From: Thioalkalivibrio sp. | GTDB lineage: Bacteria; Pseudomonadota; Gammaproteobacteria; Ectothiorhodospirales; Ectothiorhodospiraceae | Reading direction: 5' to 3' | DNA length: 6,435 nucleotides | Assembly: GCA_007120155.1 (NCBI GenBank) | Contig: SKOF01000349.1 | Coordinates: 1 to 6,435, forward strand | Shown: positions 1 through 4,608 of the stretch, piece after piece | How the letters are laid out: every line of letters begins with the position of its first letter | Position numbering within the stretch: position 1 is the first letter of the stretch | Program-made: the position numbers and the translations under genes | Notes under the pieces: model-generated | Seen by the model: only the letters and a program-made list of their open reading frames with translations | The model's database searches: none | Told to the model about the DNA's origin: nothing

Positions 1-2
1 GC

Positions 3-950
3 AACCGGCCGCTGCAGGCCAGCCAGAACATCAACCGCTTTCACGACGGTATCGCGCGGCTCGCCCAGATCGGCATGTTTCTCATGCTCGGCATGCTGGT
101 GACGCCGTCACAGCTGATGCCCGTGGCCGTGGATGCCCTGCTCATTGCCGGCGTGCTGATCCTGCTGGCACGCCCGGTCGCTGTCTGGCTGTCCCTGTTG
201 CCGTTCCACTTTCCGTGGCGCGAACAGGGCTTCATCGCATGGGTGGGCCTGCGTGGCGCAGTGCCCATCATCCTCGCCCTGTTTCCCCTGCTTGCCGGTC
301 TGGAACAGGCGGGCGACTTCTTCAACATCGTGTTCTTCGTGGTGCTGATCTCGCTGGTGGTGCAGGGCTGGACCGTGGCGCCCATGGCGCGCCTGCTGCG
401 CCTGGAAGTGCCCCCGACGACCCACGTGGTGCAGCGTGTGGAACTGGATATTCCGGGACAGCAGGAGATGGAACTCGTGGGCTACCGGCTGGCGAAGAAC
501 ACCCCCGTGGTGGAGGAGAAGTGGACCAGCTTCGTGCTGCCCGGAAGCGTGCGCGTCGTGGCCCATCTGCGCGACAAGAAGCTGCTCGACTCCCCGGATC
601 TTCTGGACCTTCGCGCCGGGGATTATCTCTATCTCATGGCCGCGCCCGACGACCTTCCCGATCTGGATCGTCTGTTTATCCCCCGTCCGGTGCCCAAGCG
701 GCTGTCGGAGCAGACCTTCTTCGGCGAGTTTGTGCTCAATGGTGATGCCCATCTTGCCGACCTGTCGCTCGCCTATGCCCTCATTCTGCCCGATGGGGTG
801 GCCGATCTGACCCTCGATGAGTACATTCGCAAGAAACTCCACACCACTCCGGTAGTGGGCGATCGTCTGTCTGTGGCCGGCGTGGAACTGGTGGTGCGTG
901 AGATGCAGGGCGCGCGCATCACCCGGGTCGGCCTGAAGCTTTCTCATTGA
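3..950 (+). CDS. nhaP2: K+/H+ antiporter NhaP2/CvrA type, C-terminal part (5' end outside window)
   Basis: This is the C-terminal 315 residues of a cation/proton antiporter of the CPA1 family, an inner-membrane protein that exchanges K+ (or Na+) for H+. The reading frame is open to the left edge; an internal ATG at 75 is not the start because clear family sequence precedes it. The visible part begins with the last membrane segments, including the highly conserved stretch WVGLRGAVPIILA followed by FPLLAGLE and a hydrophobic FFVVLISLVVQG helix. Next comes a cytoplasmic RCK-C (TrkA-C) domain, with RLAKNTPVVEE, VRVVAHLRDKKLL and LRAGDYLYLMA. The last ~85 residues (FFGEFVL ... TPVVGDRLSVAGVELVVREM) match the CorC/HlyC transporter-associated domain. 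This domain order is that of E. coli CvrA (about 578 residues), so roughly 260 residues lie upstream. The RCK-C domain is expected to sense a nucleotide or other ligand. nnrU follows after 12 bp, so co-transcription is likely. Recognition is from memory of the family, not a search. Confidence 0.93.
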   Translation, partial: NRPLQASQNINRFHDGIARLAQIGMFLMLGMLVTPSQLMPVAVDALLIAGVLILLARPVAVWLSLLPFHFPWREQGFIAWVGLRGAVPIILALFPLLAGLEQAGDFFNIVFFVVLISLVVQGWTVAPMARLLRLEVPPTTHVVQRVELDIPGQQEMELVGYRLAKNTPVVEEKWTSFVLPGSVRVVAHLRDKKLLDSPDLLDLRAGDYLYLMAAPDDLPDLDRLFIPRPVPKRLSEQTFFGEFVLNGDAHLADLSLAYALILPDGVADLTLDEYIRKKLHTTPVVGDRLSVAGVELVVREMQGARITRVGLKLSH

Positions 951-962
951 TCGGGGGCTGCC

Positions 963-1538
963 GTGTACGTGCTTGTGGCGGGACTGGTGATCTTCCTCGG
1001 TGTGCATTCGGTGGCCATCGCCGCCCCCGTCTGGCGCCAGCGCATGATCGGGCAAATCGGGGCGCTGCCGTGGATGGCCGTGTACTCGGTTATCGCCGCC
1101 GCCGGCCTGGTGTTGATCATCTGGGGCTACGGCCTCGCGCGCCAGGAGCCCGTGCCCGTTTACTGGCCGCCGACGTGGCTGCGTCACGTGGCGCTCCTGC
1201 TCATGATCCCGGTGTTCCCGCTGCTGTTGGCCACCTATCTTCCCGGACGCATCCGCTCGACCGCGCGTCATCCCATGCTGGTCGCCGTCATGCTCTGGGC
1301 CGTTGCCCATCTGCTGGCCAACGGCATGCTCGCCGATATCCTGCTGTTCGGCGGGTTCCTGGCCTGGGCGGCGGCCGACCGCGTCTCCGTCGGACGCCGT
1401 AATGCGCCCCCGCCGCCGGGCATGCCGCCCGGCACGCTCAATGATGCCATCGCCGTGGTCTGCGGGCTGACCGTCTATGTGGCCTTCATCCTCTGGCTGC
1501 ACGTTCGCCTGACAGGGTTGCCGATCGTGGCATTGTGA
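963..1538 (+). CDS. nnrU: NnrU family integral membrane protein
   Basis: This 191-residue protein has about six hydrophobic segments (roughly 1-20, 40-57, 74-92, 105-121, 124-138, 163-182) and belongs to the NnrU family. Family landmarks are the N-terminal FLGVHS, the WGYGLAR block at 54-60, RHPM at 102-105 and the AHLLANG-LADILLFGGFLAWA block at 115-136. NnrU was named from denitrification clusters, where it is linked to nitrite and nitric oxide reduction; its exact activity is unknown. The same domain occurs in the plant/cyanobacterial carotene isomerase Z-ISO, which binds haem b through histidines; H15, H103 and H116 are candidates here by analogy (inference). The start is a GTG at 963, supported by family length and by a G-rich stretch (GGGGG, 953-957) five bases upstream, a weak ribosome site. 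It lies 12 bp after the antiporter stop and probably shares its transcript. No other denitrification gene is visible. Confidence 0.9.
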   Translation: MYVLVAGLVIFLGVHSVAIAAPVWRQRMIGQIGALPWMAVYSVIAAAGLVLIIWGYGLARQEPVPVYWPPTWLRHVALLLMIPVFPLLLATYLPGRIRSTARHPMLVAVMLWAVAHLLANGMLADILLFGGFLAWAAADRVSVGRRNAPPPPGMPPGTLNDAIAVVCGLTVYVAFILWLHVRLTGLPIVAL

Positions 1539-1556
1539 GTCAGTCATCGGGTATTC

Positions 1557-1584
1557 CCCCGTTTCCTCATCCCCGTTTCCCCAT
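1557..1584 (+). repeat. Two 14-nt tandem copies in a C-rich, G-poor segment; possible Rho-loading site
   Basis: CCCCGTTTCCTCAT is followed directly by CCCCGTTTCCCCAT, one mismatch apart, starting 18 bases after the nnrU stop. The 40 bases at 1551-1590 hold 19 C and only 3 G, a striking strand bias in a GC-rich genome. C-rich, G-poor RNA just after a coding region is typical of Rho utilisation sites, so this may mark where the antiporter-nnrU transcript ends. The Rho role is inference; the repeat and the composition are directly visible. Confidence 0.45.
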
Positions 1585-1661
1585 TCTCCATGACGGCGGT
1601 CTGTCCGTTCTTTTCGGCTCGTCGATGTTGCGAATGGAAAGCTTGTGTCAGCAATGGCAGG

Positions 1662-1865
1662 TCGCCCGGAGGACCGGCCTTGTACAGGGGCGTCAAGGCA
1701 CGCGCGTAGGAGCCCGGTCCTCCGGGCGATCGGGGTTTGGTTTGGGCAAGGATCGCCCACGGGAGTGGGCTCCTACAGGGGGATCAAGGCACGCGCGTAG
1801 GAGCCCGGTCCTCCGGGCGAATGGGGTTTGGCTTGGGCAGGATCGCCCACGGGAGTGGGCTCCAC
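1662..1865. repeat. Array of five REP-like palindromes in alternating orientation (BIME-like), 91-bp period
   Basis: Five ~24-nt elements occur at 1662-1685 (minus), 1706-1729 (plus), 1753-1776 (minus), 1797-1820 (plus) and 1843-1865 (minus). Read from its foot, each intact copy starts GTAGGAGCCC and ends GGGCGA around a 6-bp stem with a 4-nt loop. The plus copies form GCCCGG-TCCT-CCGGGC. The minus copies at 1753 and 1843, read on their own strand, form GCCCAC-TCCC-GTGGGC. The GTAG foot before an imperfect hairpin is the hallmark of REP sequences mobilised by RAYT (TnpA-REP) transposases. Spacers alternate: 20 nt ending CAAGGCACGCGC (1686-1705, 1777-1796) and 22-23 nt rich in GGGGTTTGG (1730-1752, 1821-1842), so about 2.5 copies of a 91-bp unit are present. 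The leftmost copy has a degraded foot (GTACAAGG) and the last has lost one base (TCCAC for TCCTAC). No RAYT gene is in the window. Such arrays can terminate or stabilise transcripts, here after nnrU (inference). Confidence 0.88.
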
Positions 1866-1946
1866 AGGGGGGGGTACAGCGCGGGTGTCCATGGATCCTC
1901 TGTGCGGATCAGATCCACCGGGAACGTCGAGGAACCTCTTTTTCCC

Positions 1947-1981
1947 GTTCCGGAACGCGTGTCACACGCGTCGTCACACGC
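1947..1981. promoter_or_regulatory. Cluster of perfect palindromes and a direct repeat upstream of the globin gene; candidate operator
   Basis: The 10-bp palindrome GTTCCGGAAC (1947-1956) abuts a 17-nt palindrome with 8-bp perfect arms, ACGCGTGT-C-ACACGCGT (1955-1971). GTCACACGC occurs twice, at 1961-1969 and 1973-1981, 12 bases apart. GGAAC occurs at 1921, 1931 and 1952, spaced 10 and 21 bp, close to one and two helical turns. GGAAC (1952-1956) followed 15 bases later by CGTC (1972-1975) loosely resembles an ECF-sigma promoter. Any regulatory function is inference; the site lies about 165-200 bp before the globin start. Confidence 0.3.
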
Positions 1982-2042
1982 CGCCTTGCCAGAGTGATCC
2001 TCCGGCAGGACCGGTGTGACATCCAGGCGTCGATTGTCTCGG

Positions 2043-2056
2043 CCGGGTGCACCCGG
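2043..2056. promoter_or_regulatory. 14-bp perfect palindrome, possible operator
   Basis: CCGGGTGCACCCGG is a perfect 14-bp inverted repeat with no central spacer, 88 bp before the globin start codon. A dyad without a loop suits a dimeric DNA-binding protein better than an RNA hairpin. In GC-rich DNA such palindromes also arise by chance, so the call is weak. Confidence 0.2.
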
Positions 2057-2132
2057 TGCCTCGCCGGATGCCTTGCCGCAACCTGCAGTCGACCATGCCG
2101 GAGCGGCACAGGCAGACGCCACAAGACGTGAG

Positions 2133-2138
2133 AGGAGG
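2133..2138 (+). promoter_or_regulatory. Strong ribosome binding site of the globin gene
   Basis: AGGAGG, a full match to the Shine-Dalgarno core, lies six bases before the ATG at 2145. It decides the start: the alternative internal ATG at 2229 (residue 29), which would give a shorter signal peptide, has no comparable site. Confidence 0.85.
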
Positions 2139-2144
2139 TGAGCG

Positions 2145-2657
2145 ATGACCAGAATCACGAACCAGTCGAGTCGAGGGGGATGTCACGCGCAGGCCGGGCG
2201 ACGCCGGGGTTTGCCGACACCGGGTGCGATGGTGCTGATTGCGATGCTCGCGGCCGCGGTGCCGTTCGCCACGGCCCATGCGGAGCCGTCCGCCGCGGCG
2301 GATGAGCCCGTGTTGTACGAGCGGCTCGGCGGCTACGATGCCATCGCCGCCGTGGTCGACGAACTGATCGCCCGCATGGAAGGCAAGTTCGATGGCTATT
2401 CCGAACACAGCCGCATGCGGACCCGTCAGCTCATCGTCGATTTCATGTGCAGTGCCACCGGCGGGCCCTGTTTCTATGCAGGTCGTGATATCCATACCGC
2501 GCACGCGGGCCTCGGCATCACCCCCGCGGAGTGGGAGGCATTCGTCGGGGTGTTCGGCGAGGTTATGAACGACTTCGAGGTGCCCGCGCAGGAGCAGGAG
2601 GAACTGGCGACGATGCTGCTTCCCCTGGAGGGAGATATTGTCGTGCAGTCCCGGTAA
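2145..2657 (+). CDS. Exported group 1 truncated haemoglobin
   Basis: This 170-residue protein is a 2-on-2 (truncated) globin of group I, a small haem protein that binds O2, NO or CO. The globin domain spans about residues 57-165: it opens with LYERLGGYDAIAAVVDEL, has MCSATGGPCFYAGRD at 101-115, and the F-helix HTAHAGLGIT with H120 as proximal haem ligand. The ATGGPC-Y-GRD form is that of a proteobacterial subfamily often carrying export signals. The first 28 residues are basic (RRR at 19-21), followed by a hydrophobic core at 29-42 and a likely signal-peptidase site AHA|E after residue 46, so the globin is probably periplasmic or membrane-anchored. The positions aligning with the usual B9-B10 Phe-Tyr are L73-I74, the CD1 Phe aligns with Y84, and the CD region is about three residues short (alignments by eye). 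The N-terminal region is long for a signal peptide, but the start is fixed by a strong ribosome site. The gene stands alone on its strand, with its own upstream region and a downstream hairpin. Confidence 0.88.
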   Translation: MTRITNQSSRGGCHAQAGRRRGLPTPGAMVLIAMLAAAVPFATAHAEPSAAADEPVLYERLGGYDAIAAVVDELIARMEGKFDGYSEHSRMRTRQLIVDFMCSATGGPCFYAGRDIHTAHAGLGITPAEWEAFVGVFGEVMNDFEVPAQEQEELATMLLPLEGDIVVQSR

Positions 2658-2671
2658 TCGCCATTGATCAC

Positions 2672-2706
2672 CCGGCCGCGGGGTTTGCGCCTAACCCCGT
2701 GGCCGG
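2672..2706 (+). terminator. 14-bp GC-rich hairpin after the globin gene, probable terminator without a U-tract
   Basis: The arm CCGGCCGCGGGGTT (2672-2685) pairs with AACCCCGTGGCCGG (2693-2706): 14 base pairs with one G-U wobble and a 7-nt loop, beginning 14 bases after the globin stop. The following bases (ATCTTCCC) hold few Ts, so this is not a textbook intrinsic terminator; it may stop transcription in this GC-rich host or protect the mRNA 3' end. The right arm can also pair with CCGGCC at 2713-2718, giving a weaker alternative hairpin. Confidence 0.6.
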
Positions 2707-2784
2707 ATCTTCCCGGCCGCCCGGCGTTCCGGTTCAGTGACCTCGGGCGGGGCCGGGGTCGCGCAGGGGCGCGGCAATCTTTCC

Positions 2785-2809
2785 TATACTCCGGAGTACC
2801 TTGGAGTAT
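2785..2809 (+). promoter_or_regulatory. Possible promoter -10 box overlapped by a TACTCC/GGAGTA operator-like palindrome
   Basis: TATACT (2785-2790) is a good match to the sigma-70 -10 box, though no -35 box of good quality lies 16-19 bp upstream. The perfect 12-bp palindrome TACTCCGGAGTA (2787-2798) overlaps it. A second GGAGTA at 2803-2808 is exactly 10 bp after the first and also forms an outer inverted repeat, ATACTCC (2786-2792) with GGAGTAT (2803-2809). The local A/T richness and repeated half-sites suggest a regulator-controlled promoter for the Kelch gene, whose start codon is about 100 bp downstream. The weak -35 would fit activator dependence. All functional claims are inference. 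Confidence 0.4.
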
Positions 2810-2897
2810 CCGGCGCGGCGCGCCTGATCCGGTGGTTCAGCGGATGCGGGGGTGCGGCCATCGTGTCCCCGATGTCCTCAGTCCGCATCGTTGCGCC

Positions 2898-2905
2898 GGG
2901 GGGAG
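2898..2905 (+). promoter_or_regulatory. Ribosome binding site of the Kelch gene
   Basis: GGGGGGAG ends six bases before the ATG at 2912. It favours that start over an in-frame ATG at 2852, which would put 20 charged and cysteine-containing residues in front of an otherwise normal signal peptide. Confidence 0.7.
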
Positions 2906-2911
2906 CATCTC

Positions 2912-3901
2912 ATGCCTCTGCGAACAACCGTCTTCTCCCTGCTGATCGGCGGAGCCCTGTGCCTGACGGGTTTCGGCGCCATGGCGGACGTGCTTCAGGC
3001 CGGCGGCGAGTGGACCCAGCGGGCACCGCTCCCGGATGCGCGCACGGAGGTCAGTGTCACCACGGACGGCAGCCGCATCTTTCTCGCGGGCGGCTTCGTG
3101 CAGTCCGGCGAGAGGCGTGCCGACGCGCCGCGCGCGGTGTACGCCTATGAGCCGGCAGCCGACACCTGGTCGCATCTGACCGATCTCCCGGAGGGGGTCA
3201 ACCACGCCGGCCTGGTCTATCTGGACGGCAGGCTTTACGTGGTCGGCGGCTATCGCGAGAACACCTTCGAGCCGATCGATACGTTGCGCATCTTCGATCT
3301 GACCACGGAGCAATGGTCCGAGGGTGCGTCGTTGCCGACCGCGCGCGGCGCGCATGCAACCGTGGTTCTGGACGGCCGCATCCATGCCATCGGCGGACGT
3401 ACCCACGGGCGTGCCGATGTAGGTGCGCACGAGGCCTACGACCCGGCAACGGATGCCTGGACGCGACTGGCCCCGCTGCCGACACCGCGCAACCATCTCG
3501 CCGGAGCAGTTGTGGACGGTTCGATCGTGGTGCTTGCCGGGCGCGACGACGACAGCTTCGAGATGACCGTGAACGAGATCTATGATCCGCGGGCGGATCA
3601 ATGGCGGACGGGTGCGCCGGTTCCCACGGGGCGAAGCGGCGTCGCCGCGGCGGTGCTCGATGGCCATGTCTATCTGTTCGGCGGCGAGACCTTCGTGCCG
3701 CAGCGCAGGACCTTTGACGAAGCCGAACGCTACGATCCGCGTACCGATTCCTGGGAAGCCCTGCCGGCCATGCCGACGGCGCGGCACGGTCTTGGTGCGG
3801 CGGCTGTGGACGGCGCCATCCATGTCATCTCGGGCGGCCCCGAAGCTGGCTTCGCCTTCAGCGATCGCAATGAGCGGCTCATGCCCGGGGAAGCGCGCTG
3901 A
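2912..3901 (+). CDS. Exported Kelch-repeat six-bladed beta-propeller protein
   Basis: From the ATG at 2912 the protein has 329 residues. Residues 1-25 are a typical signal peptide (MPLR, then a hydrophobic core, ending AMA|D). The only cysteine there (C17) lacks a lipobox, so a soluble periplasmic or secreted product is expected. Six Kelch repeats of 48-52 residues follow. Each shows the conserved Trp (34, 86, 135, 183, 231, 281), and five of six keep the Gly-Gly strand end (60-61, 112-113, 161-162, 257-258, 308-309). Blade 4 has Gly-Arg (210-211) instead. YDP-x-x-D-x-W turns occur at 176, 224 and 274. Six blades fit one closed propeller with no other domain. Bacterial exported Kelch proteins bind ligands or partner proteins; the galactose-oxidase and NanM (sialate mutarotase) families share the fold, but nothing here singles out either activity. 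The gene follows a palindromic site possibly acting as its promoter, and may be co-transcribed with the exported protein 98 bp downstream. Confidence 0.88.
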   Translation: MPLRTTVFSLLIGGALCLTGFGAMADVLQAGGEWTQRAPLPDARTEVSVTTDGSRIFLAGGFVQSGERRADAPRAVYAYEPAADTWSHLTDLPEGVNHAGLVYLDGRLYVVGGYRENTFEPIDTLRIFDLTTEQWSEGASLPTARGAHATVVLDGRIHAIGGRTHGRADVGAHEAYDPATDAWTRLAPLPTPRNHLAGAVVDGSIVVLAGRDDDSFEMTVNEIYDPRADQWRTGAPVPTGRSGVAAAVLDGHVYLFGGETFVPQRRTFDEAERYDPRTDSWEALPAMPTARHGLGAAAVDGAIHVISGGPEAGFAFSDRNERLMPGEAR

Positions 3902-3949
3902 AAGAAGTGCCGGAGGGCAGGGCCGGGGCCCGGTCGGAATGTCCCATCA

Positions 3950-3963
3950 GGCGCGAAGGCGCC
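3950..3963 (+). other. Small hairpin in the leader between the Kelch gene and the next gene
   Basis: GGCGC-GAAG-GCGCC forms a 5-bp perfect stem with a 4-nt loop, 36 bases before the start codon of the following gene. It is too short and lacks Ts for termination; it could affect mRNA processing or translation, or be chance in GC-rich DNA. Confidence 0.2.
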
Positions 3964-3987
3964 ATGACCGCCGGGCCCGGTCGTGAG

Positions 3988-3992
3988 GGAGG
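3988..3992 (+). promoter_or_regulatory. Ribosome binding site fixing the start of the unknown exported protein
   Basis: GGAGG (within GGGAGGTGAT) lies seven bases before the ATG at 4000. The in-frame GTG at 3907 and ATG at 3964 lack such a site and would add a charged, non-hydrophobic extension before the signal peptide. Confidence 0.8.
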
Positions 3993-3999
3993 TGATGCC

Positions 4000-4608
4000 A
4001 TGGGAAGCACCGGATCGTACGTTCGACATCTCTCGCTTTGGTTGCTGCTGGCCGTTGCGGGATGGCTTCCGTTCAGCACATGGGCGGATGCCGGCGCCCC
4101 GAGCCTGCTCGAGCGGCTGGAAGGCCTTGGCCGGGCATTGGAGGGCCTGGAAACGGGTCTGGCCGAACCCGCTCCGCAGGCGTCTGCCCCGATACGGCCG
4201 CAGAGCGGCGGCGCGTATCCCGCGGGCTGGTTTACCGGGCCTTGCCGGGAGCTGGGGAGGCCGGAGCAACCGGTGATCGGCCAGGCCTACCAGGTCATCT
4301 CCACCTACACCGCCTTCGAAATCTGGGAGGACGGACGCTGGGATTTCGACGTCCGTGTCCAGCATCCGTATCGCGGGCCCGGATATGCCTACGAATGTTC
4401 GCCGGACAAGGACCGCGTGCTCCTGCCGGCACGGTACGTGCCGCGAAACCGGGGCGACCTGCGCTACAGAATGATCGTGACCGGAACGATCCGTGACTTC
4501 GAGGTGCGGCGCTGCCAGACGGTCGGCGGCGGGCCGTGCCCCGTGGAGGTCGGCCGCGAGGAGATCCGTGACGAGTTCGAGTTCACCGTGGCGCGCGATG
4601 CGCGCTGA
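4000..4608 (+). CDS. Exported protein of unknown family
   Basis: I do not recognise this 202-residue protein. It begins with a signal peptide: a short N-region (to R9-H10), a hydrophobic core around residues 11-25, and a likely cleavage site ADA|G after residue 31. Residues 34-57 form a short leucine-rich amphipathic helix (SLLERLEGLGRALEGLETGL) with leucines in near-heptad spacing, possibly a small coiled coil. A proline-rich linker follows (58-68). The remaining ~130 residues look like a beta-rich globular domain rich in Tyr, Trp and Arg, for example YTAFEIWEDGRWDFDVRV (103-120). Four cysteines at 82, 133, 172 and 180 could form two disulfides in the periplasm. The gene is on the same strand as the Kelch gene, 98 bp after its stop, so a shared transcript is plausible. 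Its last 26 bp overlap the end of the opposite-strand glycosyltransferase gene. Codon use resembles the neighbours, and a good ribosome site supports it as a real gene. Confidence 0.75.
   Translation: MGSTGSYVRHLSLWLLLAVAGWLPFSTWADAGAPSLLERLEGLGRALEGLETGLAEPAPQASAPIRPQSGGAYPAGWFTGPCRELGRPEQPVIGQAYQVISTYTAFEIWEDGRWDFDVRVQHPYRGPGYAYECSPDKDRVLLPARYVPRNRGDLRYRMIVTGTIRDFEVRRCQTVGGGPCPVEVGREEIRDEFEFTVARDAR

Larger units (their letters stand above)
1539..2144. other. 606-bp intergenic region without a convincing gene
   Basis: Open frames cross this stretch, but they run through the repeats, have no ribosome site and no recognisable domain, and their codon composition is unlike the flanking genes. 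From left to right it holds a C-rich, G-poor segment with a 14-nt tandem repeat (1551-1590), a REP-like palindrome array (1662-1865), a palindrome cluster (1947-1981), a 14-bp perfect palindrome (2043-2056), and the ribosome site of the globin gene (2133-2138). No -35/-10 pair resembling the sigma-70 consensus was found close to the globin start. Confidence 0.75.

Noticed and set aside
108..1760. Long minus-strand open frame (550 codons) opposite the antiporter and nnrU
   Set aside because: It is antisense to two well-recognised genes; its translation is a low-complexity mix of His, Arg, Gln and Gly with no domain, as expected for the shadow of high-GC coding DNA.
1662..1865. CRISPR array
   Set aside because: The repeats alternate in orientation and the spacers are repeated rather than unique, which fits a BIME/REP array and not CRISPR.
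1535..2131. Plus-strand open frame (198 codons) through the intergenic region
   Set aside because: It starts on a GTG overlapping the nnrU stop and runs through the REP array, so its peptide repeats simply mirror the DNA repeats; there is no ribosome site or domain.
2145..2282. Twin-arginine (Tat) export signal in the globin
   Set aside because: RRR at residues 19-21 precedes the hydrophobic core, but the following Gly-Leu-Pro does not match the S/T-RR-x-F-L-K pattern well. A Tat route cannot be excluded, yet the motif alone does not support it.
2852..2911. Upstream in-frame ATG start for the Kelch protein
   Set aside because: It would add 20 charged, cysteine-containing residues before a standard signal peptide, and the ATG at 2912 has a better-placed ribosome site.
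2837..3823. Minus-strand open frame (328 codons) opposite the Kelch gene
   Set aside because: The plus strand has six clear Kelch repeats and a signal peptide; the reverse frame is rich in Arg, Gly and His and has no recognisable motif.
3907..3999. Upstream GTG (3907) or ATG (3964) starts for the unknown exported protein
   Set aside because: Neither has a ribosome site, and both would bury the signal peptide behind a charged extension; GGAGG seven bases before 4000 settles the start.
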